Shown here one piece after another: positions 1 to 7,655 of a stretch of DNA of 64,000 bases. A program made the translations under genes and the position numbers. The stretch lies in contig NZ_VUOK01000052.1 in the NCBI RefSeq assembly GCF_009806555.1, forward strand, positions 62,001-126,000, in the 5' to 3' direction. The stretch comes from Methylobacterium sp. 2A. GTDB taxonomy: Bacteria; Pseudomonadota; Alphaproteobacteria; Rhizobiales; Beijerinckiaceae. Position 1 is the stretch's first letter. Each line of letters opens with the position of its first letter. The notes under the pieces are model-generated. The model was not told the DNA's origin. It did no database searches and saw nothing but the letters and a program-made list of their open reading frames with translations.

Positions 1-2
1 TC

Positions 3-566
3 GCGGCGATCTATTTCGGCTCGACGGCGAGCAGCTACGGGCTCTCGTTCTGGACCCCGCAGATCGTCAAGAGCTTCGGCCTCGGCAATGTCGAGACCGG
101 CCTCTTGAACAGCATCCCGTACGGCTTCGCATCGGTCGCCATGATCCTCTGGGGGCGGCACAGCGACCGGATGGCCGAGCGGCGCTGGCACCTCGCGCTC
201 TCCTTCCTGGTCCTGGCGCTCGGGCTCGCGGGCGGCACCGTGCTCACCGGGCTCGGGCCGGTGGTCGCGGCGCTGACCGTGGCGGCGGTCGGCGTCTACA
301 TGCTGAAAGGTCCGTTCTGGGCGCTCGCCACCGAGCAGATGCCCCCCGCCACCGCGGCGGCGAGCATCGCGGCGATCAACGCGGTCGGGAATCTCGGCGG
401 CTTCCTCGGCCCCTACCTGATCGGCGCGATCAGGGACGGGACCGGCAGCTTCACCTTGAGCCTCCTGCCCCTGGTGGCCTTCGCGCTGCTCTCGGCCGCC
501 CTGTCGCTCGTGCCGGGCCGCGCCCCGCAGCCGGAGGCGGGCGCCCGCCGGCCCTCGGCGGCCTGA
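3..566 (+). CDS. MFS transporter, C-terminal part (cut by window edge)
   Basis: This is the last 187 residues of a major facilitator superfamily carrier; the N-terminal half lies outside the window. The frame is open from the first bases and ends in a TGA. Alternating hydrophobic segments fit the last six transmembrane helices. The cytoplasmic loop motif GRHSDRMAERR (around 120-185 nt) is the usual MFS motif between helices 8 and 9. The segment STASSYGLSFWTPQIVKSFG is typical of the anion:cation symporter (ACS) subfamily, which imports organic acids such as tartrate, phthalate or hydroxyphenylacetate. The substrate cannot be told from this fragment. The Ala/Pro-rich tail is cytoplasmic. Confidence 0.85.
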   Translation, partial: AAIYFGSTASSYGLSFWTPQIVKSFGLGNVETGLLNSIPYGFASVAMILWGRHSDRMAERRWHLALSFLVLALGLAGGTVLTGLGPVVAALTVAAVGVYMLKGPFWALATEQMPPATAAASIAAINAVGNLGGFLGPYLIGAIRDGTGSFTLSLLPLVAFALLSAALSLVPGRAPQPEAGARRPSAA

Positions 567-643
567 TCGCCGCGCGAACCGGTGCGGCGAACCTCCGGTT
601 AGCCCGGTGTCGCCGCCGCGCGGCCGAGCCAGGAGCCGATGTC

Positions 644-823
644 ATGGATCTGAACACCACCGTGCGCGACGCCATCCTGGCGGAGCTGAAGCGCCAGGCG
701 GAGGCGGAGGATCCCGCGCCGACGGTCGATCTGTCGGAGCCGGGCTACGCGCGGATCGCGGGTCGGATCGATCTTGAGGCGCTGATCATGGTGGTGGCGG
801 GCGCCCTCGCGGGCGGTCCGTGA
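644..823 (+). CDS. Small hypothetical protein (59 aa)
   Basis: A short acidic protein (MDLNTTVRDAILAELKRQ..., ending ALAGGP), preceded by AGGAG at 631-635 with good spacing to the ATG. The N-terminal half is predicted helical and charged; the last 15 residues (LIMVVAGALAGG) are hydrophobic but too short for a confident membrane anchor. I do not recognise the family. It stands alone between an MFS gene and a convergent porin gene, and a strong hairpin follows its stop codon. The ribosome binding site and the hairpin support a real gene. Confidence 0.55.
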   Translation: MDLNTTVRDAILAELKRQAEAEDPAPTVDLSEPGYARIAGRIDLEALIMVVAGALAGGP

Positions 824-848
824 CGGGATAGGACCTCATCCACACGCA

Positions 849-880
849 GCGAGGCCGCCCCCTCGCGGAAGCGGCCTCGC
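849..880 (+). terminator. Stem-loop after the 59-aa gene
   Basis: A perfect 10-bp inverted repeat (849-858 with 871-880) around a 12-nt loop, 25 nt after the stop codon at 823. There is no T-tract, so it may be a weak terminator or an RNA-stabilising hairpin. Confidence 0.5.
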
Positions 881-897
881 CGATCGTCAGCCCGGGA

Positions 898-929
898 GAG
901 CGGCGGACCGGCAGGCCGGTCCGCCGCTC
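898..929 (-). terminator. Strong stem-loop downstream of porin gene
   Basis: A perfect 14-bp inverted repeat (898-911 with 916-929) with loop CAGG, 14 nt past the porin stop codon. It lies between convergent genes and could terminate transcripts from both sides. There is no U-tract. Confidence 0.7.
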
Positions 930-942
930 CCGTCGGGGGCTC

Positions 943-1779
943 TCAGTACGAGCCGAACTTGTAGTTCAGGCCGGCGCGGACGACGGCGAACTCGTCGGAG
1001 CGACGGCCGACGCCGCTGTAGACGACCGGGAAGTTGTTGGCGGCGTTGATGACGAACGCGCCCTGGTTGCGGTTGTTGTGGTCGAGGTTGACGTACAGGC
1101 CTTCGACCTTGAGCGTCACGGCCGAGGAGCGGAAGAAGTTCAGGAACGAGTCGGTGGGGAGCGCGTACTCGATGCCGCCGCCGACCGCGTAGCCGGTGCG
1201 GAAGCTGTCGTTGCCGGCGTAGCCACCGAACGAGCGATCCGAGGAGCCCGAGCCGTAGGCGAAGCCGCCGGTGCCGTACACGAGGGTGCGGTCGAAGGCG
1301 TAGCCGAGGCGGCCGCGCACGGTGCCGAAGTAGTCGAGGCTCGACAGGCCGCGCGGGTCGGTGACGTAGTAGCCCGGAGCCACGGCGCCGCTGATGAAGG
1401 CGTTGTTCCGGTTGCGGCCGAAGTCGAGGTACTGGGCGTCGGCCTCGATGCCGATGACCACGCCGGAGCCCGGGGTGAACTGGTAGTTGTAGCCGATCTG
1501 GCCACCGCCGGAGAAGCCGTCCTGGCTGCGGTCGCGGAAGGTGGCGACGGTGCCGGGGGCGGCGTAGGGGAAGGGCACGCCGAAGCTCGAGCCGGTCGAG
1601 CGGCTGGAGGCGTCGAAGGCGTAGCCGGCGTTGATACCGAAGTAGGCGCCGGTCCAGGTGAACACCGGCACGGGGGTGAACACCGGCGGCGGGGCGGCGC
1701 GGCGCGGCAGGTCGGCGGCCGAGGCGGCGCCGGTCAGGAGAGCCGTGGCGGCGCTCGCGAGAAGAAGCTTCTTGATCAT
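943..1779 (-). CDS. Outer-membrane beta-barrel porin (Omp25/Omp31 type)
   Basis: A 278-residue outer-membrane protein. The chosen ATG (1777-1779) opens a clear Sec signal peptide, MIKKLLLASAATALLTGAASA, cut before ADLPRR; an in-frame start 45 codons upstream would bury it. AGAGGA sits just upstream. After a Pro-rich linker comes the family hallmark FTWTGAYFGINAGYAF (about residues 39-54), then amphipathic strands rich in Gly, Tyr and Phe, ending GLNYKFGSY. These are features of the OmpA-like eight-stranded barrels of Rhizobiales (Omp25, Omp31, RopB). Related proteins stabilise the outer membrane or act as antigens. The gene is monocistronic with a strong hairpin after it. Confidence 0.88.
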   Translation of the reverse strand: MIKKLLLASAATALLTGAASAADLPRRAAPPPVFTPVPVFTWTGAYFGINAGYAFDASSRSTGSSFGVPFPYAAPGTVATFRDRSQDGFSGGGQIGYNYQFTPGSGVVIGIEADAQYLDFGRNRNNAFISGAVAPGYYVTDPRGLSSLDYFGTVRGRLGYAFDRTLVYGTGGFAYGSGSSDRSFGGYAGNDSFRTGYAVGGGIEYALPTDSFLNFFRSSAVTLKVEGLYVNLDHNNRNQGAFVINAANNFPVVYSGVGRRSDEFAVVRAGLNYKFGSY

Positions 1780-2182
1780 CGGGTCCTCTGTCTCCCGTTG
1801 GGCGGGATGTGTGCCGGGCGACAAGAACGTCAGGATGCGTTCCGGCGATAGTGCAGGAATGCAACAGCGTGGGTGAGCCCCCGAACCCCACAGCCGAAAA
1901 GTGCGCTGGAGCACATCATGGCGCCGACTCGATTGGACGAGGTGGAACTATTAAGGGATCTCTGCCGCGGCACGGACTCTTTATATTTTGTTCATGCGTT
2001 CGATCGCGCGCTCTTCTGGGTAGGTCGATACAATGTCCGGTCCGGAGGGCCGCGCACCCGAGAAATCCTATCGCAAGTTGTCGTCTTCCATGTCCGGGGC
2101 ACGCATATTGCGAAAGCACGGGGGTGTTGCCCAGACGCCGAGCCGAATCCCGGCATGCCTCAACCGCGTGGACGGGCCTCGG
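1780..2182. other. Intergenic region between divergent porin and GAF genes
   Basis: About 400 nt holding the promoters of two divergent genes. The part from 1940 to 2010 is AT-richer than its surroundings. No tRNA, repeat or recognised operator was seen. An in-frame GAF start as far upstream as 2033 cannot be excluded. Confidence 0.5.
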
Positions 2183-2737
2183 ATGGTCTCCTATCTCTCC
2201 GGCATGGCTGAGACGCATTTCCGCCCGGATTCGGGCTTGGCGTTGGCCGCCGGCTCGCTGGAGGCTGCCGCATCCCTGGAGGAGATCGTATCCGTTCTCC
2301 GGCGGAACACGCGTGAAATCGTCGGCTCCGACGGGGTCGCGGTGGTTCTGCGCCAGGGCGACACCGTCTTCTACGCGGCGGAGGACGCGATCGAGCCGCT
2401 CTGGCGCGGGCGCCGGTTCCCGCTGGCGGATTGCATCTCCGGCTGGTGCATCCTGAACGGCGAGACGGCGATCGTGCCGGACATCGAGTCCGATCCGCGG
2501 CTGCCCGCAATGGCCTACCGCATGACGTCGATGCGCAGCCTCGTCATGGTCCCGATCGGCGTCCCCGACCCCGTGGCGGCCCTTGGCGCCTACTGGTGCG
2601 CCTCCGTCATCCCGGATGACGCGACCGTCTGCCGCCTGGAGGCGCTGGCCCAGCAGGCCGCGGCCGCCCTCGTGCGGATACGGCTCCTCTCCGACGCGAT
2701 CGGCTCGCGGGCGCCGGAGCACCCCTCCGGTCCGTGA
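2183..2737 (+). CDS. GAF domain protein
   Basis: About 184 residues forming essentially one GAF domain: an N-terminal helix (AAASLEEIVSVLRRNTREIVG), a strand with VAVVLRQGDTVFYAAED, the stretch FPLADCISGWCILNGETAIVPDI typical of GAF pockets, and a closing helix rich in Ala. The pocket has two cysteines in DCISGWC, which are candidate ligand or redox sites. No output domain follows, so it may sense a small molecule or redox state and act on a partner. The start is uncertain: ATGs at 2033, 2183 and 2204 share the frame; 2183 was chosen because coding-like base composition begins around there. Confidence 0.7.
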   Translation: MVSYLSGMAETHFRPDSGLALAAGSLEAAASLEEIVSVLRRNTREIVGSDGVAVVLRQGDTVFYAAEDAIEPLWRGRRFPLADCISGWCILNGETAIVPDIESDPRLPAMAYRMTSMRSLVMVPIGVPDPVAALGAYWCASVIPDDATVCRLEALAQQAAAALVRIRLLSDAIGSRAPEHPSGP

Positions 2738-2845
2738 GGCCCGCGAGCCGCCGGCCGCATCACCCCTGTGCCGGGCGCGGGATCGTTCGGCCGTCCCGGT
2801 TGTTCTTCGGCTTCCCCGACTTGGTAGGAAGTTTGACGGCTCCCC

Positions 2846-2995
2846 ATGAAGCGCCTCGTCCTCGCCGGCATCTTCGTCGCTCTGTTGCTCGCCATCGTGG
2901 CCATCGCGGCCACGTGGTCGAAGGTCACGCCCGTGACCCCGGCCGTCGCGCCCGATACCTCATCGACGCCCAACCCGACCGGCGAGCGGAAGTAG
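2846..2995 (+). CDS. Small single-span membrane protein (49 aa)
   Basis: A 49-residue protein with a Lys/Arg N-terminus (MKRLVLAG), one hydrophobic segment of about 18 residues (IFVALLLAIVAIAATW) and a hydrophilic Thr/Pro-rich tail. It looks like a bitopic inner-membrane protein or an uncleaved signal anchor with the tail in the periplasm. GGTAGGAAG lies 14-22 nt upstream. No family is recognised. It sits alone between the GAF gene and another small ORF. Confidence 0.5.
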   Translation: MKRLVLAGIFVALLLAIVAIAATWSKVTPVTPAVAPDTSSTPNPTGERK

Positions 2996-3149
2996 GGGGG
3001 CGGTCGGCCTCCGACGGCCCCGGCGCGGATCCCGTCCGCGGCCGAACGCACCGCGCGAGCCTGCGATCTGCCGGGAACATGCGCGCGGCTGCGGCCTTGG
3101 CCTTCTGACGGCTGCCTGGCGATCCGTCTGGAGGGTGCGAGAGGGCCAT

Positions 3150-3374
3150 ATGGGACAGGATGTCGACGCGGCCCGCGAAGCCTTCGGGTCAGTGCCACCG
3201 GGACGGCCGGCCCGACCCGCGGAGGAGACCGATCCGGCGGTCGGCGGCAGCGGCCCGCACGCGCCGGGCCCCGCCGCTCCCGAAGCCCAGGCCGTGCCCG
3301 AGACCGGCGGTTACGATACCCGGCCGCCCCGGCCCGGGCCGGACAACCGCAAGGGCGGCCACGGCGCGGGTTAG
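3150..3374 (+). CDS. Disordered hypothetical protein (74 aa)
   Basis: A 74-residue protein rich in Gly, Pro and Ala (MGQDVDAAREAF..., ending NRKGGHGAG), with no hydrophobic segment and predicted to be disordered. GAGAGGG lies just upstream of the ATG. It resembles another Pro/Gly-rich miniprotein at 6937-7188 in composition. Its reality rests on the ribosome binding site and codon composition only. Confidence 0.45.
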   Translation: MGQDVDAAREAFGSVPPGRPARPAEETDPAVGGSGPHAPGPAAPEAQAVPETGGYDTRPPRPGPDNRKGGHGAG

Positions 3375-3496
3375 AGCGTCCCGGTGTAGCAACCGCGAAA
3401 GTCCTTCGCGGCGCAGGTCCTTGAGCGTGACGGGGATATCTGTGGGCGGCTGCAGATGGCGGCCGGATCGACAGATGAACATCACAAAAGATCGGA

Positions 3497-3539
3497 TTTC
3501 GGAACGTCTTGTACCGGTGAAGAATTGGTCGTTCCGAAA
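3497..3539. promoter_or_regulatory. 10-bp inverted repeat upstream of PepSY-like gene
   Basis: TTTCGGAACG (3497-3506) is mirrored exactly by CGTTCCGAAA (3530-3539) across 23 nt, ending 18 nt before the ATG at 3558. Position and symmetry suggest an operator or an mRNA leader hairpin. The GGAAC and CGTT elements are too far apart (24 nt) for a sigma-EcfG promoter. Confidence 0.4.
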
Positions 3540-3557
3540 CGACCGACGGAGTCCATC

Positions 3558-3938
3558 ATGCGTTCGCCCCTCGCCCTCGTCCTCGTGACCCTGCTCGGAT
3601 CGAGCGCCGTGGCCCAGACCACGGTCACGGGCAAGCCGGCCGCCCCCGACGCCAAGACCAGCCAGCAATCCGGGGGCCAGGAGAGCGTGACCCGGCCGAA
3701 CACCGATAAGATGACGCCGGACGGCACCGGGACCGGCGCGGCCGGCAGCGTCCGGCTCGAGAAGGGCGCGAACAGTTTCACGGAGGGCGAGGCCCGGGCG
3801 CGGCTCGCCAAGGCCGGCTTCATGAATGCCCGGGATCTCAAGAAGGATCCGGACGGCATCTGGCGCGGCACCGCCACGCGGGGCGGCCAATCCGTCCAGG
3901 TCGGCCTCGATTTCAAGGGCAACGTGTCGGCGCAGTGA
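3558..3938 (+). CDS. Secreted PepSY-like protein
   Basis: 126 residues. The ATG at 3558 starts a Sec signal peptide, MRSPLALVLVTLLGSSAVAQ, likely cut after VAQ. A disordered Gly/Thr/Lys-rich linker (about 20-70) leads to a C-terminal fold, FTEGEARARLAKAGFMNARDL ... GQSVQVGLDFKGNVSAQ, which matches the helix-strand-strand plan of PepSY/propeptide domains. Such domains are periplasmic and often bind or inhibit partners, but no partner is evident here. It is followed after 27 nt by a Gly-zipper membrane protein and may share its transcript. Confidence 0.7.
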   Translation: MRSPLALVLVTLLGSSAVAQTTVTGKPAAPDAKTSQQSGGQESVTRPNTDKMTPDGTGTGAAGSVRLEKGANSFTEGEARARLAKAGFMNARDLKKDPDGIWRGTATRGGQSVQVGLDFKGNVSAQ

Positions 3939-3965
3939 GCCGGCCGCCGCCGCAGGAGGATGTTC

Positions 3966-4625
3966 ATGGCCCAGCAGACCATCACGGCCCTCTACGACCG
4001 CTACGAGGATGCGAGCGCCGCGGTCGGTGAGATCGAAGGCAGCGGGATTCCGCACGGGGATGTCAGCCTCGTCAGCAACAACGAGGGCGATCGCCATGCC
4101 GGCATCCCCGGTGGCGCAGACAGGACCGCCGATACCCGGGACAGGACCAAGGACAGCGCGAAGGACGGCACCGGCGCGGGCGCGACCCTCGGCACGGTCG
4201 CGGGCGGCGCCGCGGGCCTCCTGGCGGGCCTCGGCCTGATCGCGATCCCGGGAGTCGGGCCGGTGGTCGCGGCCGGCTGGCTCGTCGCCACGCTGACGGG
4301 CGCCGGCATCGGCGCGGCCGCGGGCGGCCTCGCCGGCGCTCTGACCGGAGCCGGGGTGAGCGAAGGGGACGCGCATGCCTACGGCGAAGGCGTGCGGCGG
4401 GGTGGAACCCTCGTCACGATCCGCATCGACCCGGCGCGGGCCGCGCTGGCCCCGACGGTGACGGCGATCCTGGAGCGGCACGGCGCGGTCGACCTCGACG
4501 AGAAGGCAAGTGCCTGGCGCGCGGAGGGCTGGACGGCCCCGCAGGTCACCATGGGCACCGGTCCCGCGGGCACGACGGGGGGGCAGGGCCGGACCCGGAC
4601 CTATCCGGCCACCACCGACCTCTGA
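3966..4625 (+). CDS. Stress-type membrane protein with glycine-zipper hairpin
   Basis: About 219 residues. AGGAGG at 3954-3959 favours the ATG at 3966 over the ATG at 3960. The N-terminus (TITALYDRYEDASAAVGEIEGSGIPHGDVSLVS) resembles the general stress protein 17M-like domain. A Gly/Ala-rich hydrophobic region (about residues 75-125, with LLAGLGLIAIPGVGPVVAAGW and a second Gly-zipper stretch) forms a likely membrane hairpin. The C-terminus has a ferredoxin-like repeat of the first part, TLVTIRIDPAR. Related proteins are induced by cold, osmotic or general stress in alphaproteobacteria. The molecular function is unknown. Confidence 0.7.
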   Translation: MAQQTITALYDRYEDASAAVGEIEGSGIPHGDVSLVSNNEGDRHAGIPGGADRTADTRDRTKDSAKDGTGAGATLGTVAGGAAGLLAGLGLIAIPGVGPVVAAGWLVATLTGAGIGAAAGGLAGALTGAGVSEGDAHAYGEGVRRGGTLVTIRIDPARAALAPTVTAILERHGAVDLDEKASAWRAEGWTAPQVTMGTGPAGTTGGQGRTRTYPATTDL

Positions 4626-4823
4626 CCGGCCGGAGCCGCTTCGGAAGACCTGGGCAGGCAGACCGCGCGGGCGACCCGAGACGACGCCGTGGGCTGCCTG
4701 TACAGGCGGGCTGTATCGCAGAAGCTCAATCTATTCAGGAGGTCATCGTCTAAAATTTACTTCGTTTAAACCCTTGAGGTCCCCAAACGATCGGGAGGCA
4801 AAACGCAATTCGAAGGACCTCTT

Positions 4824-5291
4824 ATGACCGACACACACGATGAGGCGACCGAGACCTTCGCGGTCATGACCGCCGCGCTCGTCTGCGCCTACGTGTCGAA
4901 CAATCCCGTCCCGGCCGCGGAGCTGCCGGCCCTGATCGCCCGGGTGCACGGGGCCATCGCCGGCCTCGTCTCGGGCACCCTGACCGCGGAGGCCGGCGCG
5001 CCCGCGCAAGCCGAGATCGACCGGCCGAGCCCCGCCCAGATCCGCAAGTCGGTCCGGCCCGACGGGATCGTCAGCTTCATCGACGGCAAGACCTACAAGA
5101 CGCTCAAGCGTCACCTGACCAGCCACGGGCTCGACCCGCGCACCTACCGGGACCGCTACGGCCTGCCGGCCGATTACCCGATGGTCGCCCCGGCCTATGC
5201 CGAGCAGCGCTCCGCGCTCGCCAAGGCGATCGGCCTCGGCCAGCCCGGCGCCATGGCCGAGCGCGAGCGCAAGGGCCGCAGCAGGGCCTGA
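4824..5291 (+). CDS. MucR/Ros family transcriptional regulator without zinc cysteines
   Basis: 155 residues. The N-terminal half (TAALVCAYVSNNPVPAAELP) is the MucR oligomerisation region. The C-terminal half (about 70-145), with SFIDGKTYKTLKRHL, YRDRYGLPADYPMVAP and RSALAKAIGLG, is the Ros/MucR DNA-binding fold. The two cysteines that bind zinc in Ros are replaced by Ser84 and Asp87, while His97 and His101 remain in the helix. MucR proteins are H-NS-like repressors of AT-rich promoters controlling exopolysaccharide, motility and stress genes. AAGGA precedes the ATG. The AT-rich leader (about 4730-4810) is a plausible autoregulatory target. A paralogue lies at 51913-52362. Confidence 0.9.
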   Translation: MTDTHDEATETFAVMTAALVCAYVSNNPVPAAELPALIARVHGAIAGLVSGTLTAEAGAPAQAEIDRPSPAQIRKSVRPDGIVSFIDGKTYKTLKRHLTSHGLDPRTYRDRYGLPADYPMVAPAYAEQRSALAKAIGLGQPGAMAERERKGRSRA

Positions 5292-5297
5292 GCGGGA

Positions 5298-5317
5298 GCG
5301 CCGCCTGTTTCCGGCGC
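5298..5317 (+). terminator. Possible stem-loop after mucR
   Basis: GCGCCG (5298-5303) pairs with CGGCGC (5312-5317), seven bases after the stop. The stem is short and has no T-run, so termination is uncertain. Confidence 0.3.
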
Positions 5318-5391
5318 CCGCGCTGCGGAGATTCGCCCATCTCGGGTTCGGGATCACCGTGCGGTTGCTCCGGGGGGGGCGCCCGGATGGC

Positions 5392-5754
5392 TCATGCGCC
5401 TCTCCCGGGCAGATGGGCGCATCCGTTGTCTTCCGCGGGGGAGGGCGCCTCGATCCGGGCCTCCCGTCCCGCCGAGACGTCTGACGACGCCGTGCCCGAG
5501 CGGGCCGGTCCGGGCGTCCCGGCCCCCGCACCGGTCCAGCCGCGGGCATAACCCCGCGAGATCAGCCGATCCTGCCGGGCGATGCGCCGCTCCGCCGCAT
5601 CGAGATCGATCAGGGCGTCCGTGATGGCGGCCACGAGCGCGGCCCAGGCGTCACCCTGAGCCGCGCGATGATACGCGACCGCGATCGCCTCGGCCTCCTT
5701 GAGCGCCGCCCTGGGACGAATCTCCACAGGGACCTCCGCAGGATCTGCGTGCAT
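5392..5754 (-). CDS. Hypothetical cytoplasmic protein (120 aa)
   Basis: A 120-residue protein starting MHADPAEVPVEIRPR. GGAG lies 5 nt upstream of this ATG, while alternatives at 5784 (ATG) and 5814 (TTG) have no clear ribosome binding site. Residues 15-70 are predicted helical (AALKEAEAIAVAYHRAAQGDAWAAL, then a charged helix LDAAERRIARQDRLIS). The last 45 residues are Gly/Pro/Ser-rich and probably disordered. No family is recognised. It is divergent from the DUF6894-like gene at 5877. Confidence 0.55.
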   Translation of the reverse strand: MHADPAEVPVEIRPRAALKEAEAIAVAYHRAAQGDAWAALVAAITDALIDLDAAERRIARQDRLISRGYARGWTGAGAGTPGPARSGTASSDVSAGREARIEAPSPAEDNGCAHLPGRGA

Positions 5755-5876
5755 TGCGGCTCCGATCCGTCTAGAACATTCCATGAACAAAGCGCATCGG
5801 TCGGACCGGTTCAACCGGGGGTGGCTTGCCGCCCCGGATTGCGGTGGATCGCTGTGGATGGATCAGGGAAACATCA

Positions 5877-6125
5877 ATGCCGACGCGGCTTTACCGTTTC
5901 CATTGTACGGACGGCCATGAGCTGGTGACCGACCTCGGGGGCAGCCGGATGCCGAACGCCGCCCACATGCGGGTCCATGCCGAGCGCGTGGCCCTCGCCC
6001 TGATGGAGCGGGTGGTCGAGCGGTTCGATTGGTCGCGCTGGCAGGTCGAGGTCTACGACGCGCGGGGGCGCCGGGTCTGGATCCGGGCCTTCCCCGACGT
6101 GAACGTCGATGCGCGGGCCGCCTGA
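5877..6125 (+). CDS. DUF6894-like small protein
   Basis: 82 residues: MPTRLYRFHCTDGHELVTD, then LGGSRMPNAAHMRVHAERVALALM and a C-terminal strand WQVEVYDARGRRVWIRAF. The order (aromatic strand, acidic turn, helix with conserved Ala/Glu, final strand with D-x-x-G) matches the short DUF6894 proteins that are highly multicopy in Methylobacterium and Bradyrhizobium. Their function is unknown. The ATG at 5877 fits the family N-terminus; an in-frame start at 5826 would add 17 unrelated residues. Followed after 44 nt by another small ORF on the same strand. Confidence 0.65.
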   Translation: MPTRLYRFHCTDGHELVTDLGGSRMPNAAHMRVHAERVALALMERVVERFDWSRWQVEVYDARGRRVWIRAFPDVNVDARAA

Positions 6126-6169
6126 ACGGCGCAGAACTTGGCAAGATCCTGGGAAGAAGGAGAAACGGG

Positions 6170-6448
6170 ATGGCCTTCAAGCCGAAATCCGCCGCGGAGA
6201 CCAAGGCGCGGGATCTGGGTCTCGCCCTGGCCCGGATCGCGGAGGACGAAGGGCTGCCGGCGCGCATCGGGGTGGACCGGCTGCGGCAGGCGAGCCCGCG
6301 GCTGACGCCGCTCGCGGTCGGCCAGATGGTCCGCAAGGAGCGGGAGACCGTGGCGGAGACGCTGGCCGCGCGTGGCCTCGCGCTGGTCGATTATTCCGAC
6401 CACGGGCCGGGTCGCGGGATGGCCTTCACCATCGACGCGGCGGCGTAA
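6170..6448 (+). CDS. Hypothetical helical protein (92 aa)
   Basis: 92 residues, beginning MAFKPKSAAETKARDLG, with AAGGAGA upstream of the ATG. It is predicted mostly helical and charged: LALARIAEDEGLPARIGVD, LTPLAVGQMVRKERETVAET, then LVDYSDHGPGRGMAFTIDAA. The arrangement resembles a small winged-helix-like or toxin-antidote-like fold, but no motif is diagnostic and I do not assign a family. It may be co-transcribed with the DUF6894-like gene. Confidence 0.55.
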   Translation: MAFKPKSAAETKARDLGLALARIAEDEGLPARIGVDRLRQASPRLTPLAVGQMVRKERETVAETLAARGLALVDYSDHGPGRGMAFTIDAAA

Positions 6449-6457
6449 GCACGCCCC

Positions 6458-6586
6458 TCAGGCGGCAGCCGGGCGGCCGCGCAACAGGCGGCCGACGAGG
6501 CGGAACGGCAGGAGCGGCAGCTTGAGCAGCGCCCGGGCCATCAGGATCGCGACGACCGTCAGAAGGGCCAGGAAGGAGTTCAGCAT
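6458..6586 (-). CDS. Small membrane protein (42 aa)
   Basis: A 42-residue protein, MLNSFLALLTVVAILMARAL followed by LLKLPLLPFRLVGRLLRGRPAAA. It has one strong hydrophobic span and an Arg-rich amphipathic end, consistent with a single-pass inner-membrane miniprotein with a cytoplasmic basic tail. The ribosome binding site is weak. It converges on the gene ending at 6448 with a 9-nt gap. A longer reading frame upstream has no support as protein. Confidence 0.45.
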   Translation of the reverse strand: MLNSFLALLTVVAILMARALLKLPLLPFRLVGRLLRGRPAAA

Positions 6587-6936
6587 GGGGTGTCTGTCCG
6601 GAACCGGGCCGCCCCGCGGGGCTGATGACGCCAGGGGGCGCCCGGAACACGGCGAGACTATGGACGGACCCGGTCCAGCGGGTCGCAGGCCGGCTAGGTC
6701 GGTGCGGCGGAAGCGCCGAGCCGACTCGGCCGGCTCTCCCGGCGGCCGGGCCGGTCCATCCGCCCGATCGTGGAGCGCAGGGGCGAGGGAGGCTTCGCCA
6801 TGGGCAGGCGCATCGCGGACTGCGTGGCCGGCCTTTCGGTTGCAGCGGGCGTTCCGTGAGAGGCTCTTCGGCCGCGGGGAACCGGGATGTCCCCCGCCCC
6901 TTCTCTCCAGCGAGCACCCCAGATCCGGAGCCCGCA
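6587..6936. other. Intergenic region without a clear gene
   Basis: 350 nt of GC-rich DNA between divergent small genes. Open frames cross it on both strands, but none has a ribosome binding site or plausible composition. Presumably it holds the two divergent promoters. Confidence 0.4.
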
Positions 6937-7188
6937 ATGTCCGCATCCGATTCCGACCAGTCCGACCCGCATCCATCCGCCCCGGACTCCGCCCGGACGG
7001 TGCTGAGCGAGGATCCGGCAGGGGCCCGTCCCTACCTCCCCGAGCCGATGTCGGGGCGCCCGCAGGGACCCCGGTCGCCGGGTCAGTCGGAGCCCGGCGC
7101 CATGGGGGCGTTCGAGCGCGACACCGATGCGAAGCCGCGGCACGAGGGTCCGGAGGGGGATGGCGGGACCGGCTATCGCGGCGGCTGA
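6937..7188 (+). CDS. Disordered acidic hypothetical protein (83 aa)
   Basis: 83 residues, MSASDSDQSDPHPSAPDSAR onward, dominated by Ser, Pro, Gly, Asp and Glu with no hydrophobic segment; predicted intrinsically disordered. CCGGAG lies six bases upstream of the ATG. The composition resembles the 74-aa ORF at 3150. No function can be inferred. Confidence 0.45.
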   Translation: MSASDSDQSDPHPSAPDSARTVLSEDPAGARPYLPEPMSGRPQGPRSPGQSEPGAMGAFERDTDAKPRHEGPEGDGGTGYRGG

Positions 7189-7252
7189 CGCCGCGTCCGG
7201 CTGACGCCGCGTCCCGAGCGGCAATCCTCGGCTCTCGGCCCGCAGACAATCC

Positions 7253-7540
7253 CTACCGGCCGCTCGGGGCCGCCGTGCTCCCGGTCACGGCGTTGCCGCC
7301 GCTGTCGCCGCCGATGGCGCCCCGGGTGACGTTGTTGAACCGGGCGCCGGCCGGCATCCGGGCGCGCCGGCGCATCCGGTGGTGCCGGCGGACATGATGC
7401 CGGGCGCGCACGCTCGTCAGCAGGCCGTCCGATGCCGTCAGCGACGGGGACGGGCCGATCGGCGCCGCGTCGGCGGGGGCGGCCAGGGCGGAAGCCGCCA
7501 GACCGGTCAGCAGGATGGCGGCGAGGCTCGATGCGCGCAT
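7253..7540 (-). CDS. Small secreted Arg/His-rich protein
   Basis: 95 residues. The ATG at 7540 follows GGAGAG and opens a signal peptide, MRASSLAAILLTGLAASALAAPADA, with a likely cut at ADA. The mature part carries a basic cluster, RARHHVRRHHRMRRRAR (about residues 45-61), then a Gly/Asn/Ser-rich end. It is probably periplasmic or secreted. The basic cluster could bind polyanions or metals, but this is only composition. It is divergent from the HWE kinase gene. Confidence 0.55.
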   Translation of the reverse strand: MRASSLAAILLTGLAASALAAPADAAPIGPSPSLTASDGLLTSVRARHHVRRHHRMRRRARMPAGARFNNVTRGAIGGDSGGNAVTGSTAAPSGR

Positions 7541-7655
7541 GGGGATCGTCTCTCCTTCGGCCGCAGCGGAACCCGGATCCCGGCCTTGGCTGGAAAAGCG
7601 CGACACCGGCCCGGAAGTTCATCGCCCCGGGACAGGTTTCGGAGGCGCCCCTACC

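Noticed and set aside
3501-3533. Sigma-EcfG promoter from GGAAC and CGTT before the PepSY-like gene
   Set aside because: The gap is 24 nt rather than 16-17 nt.
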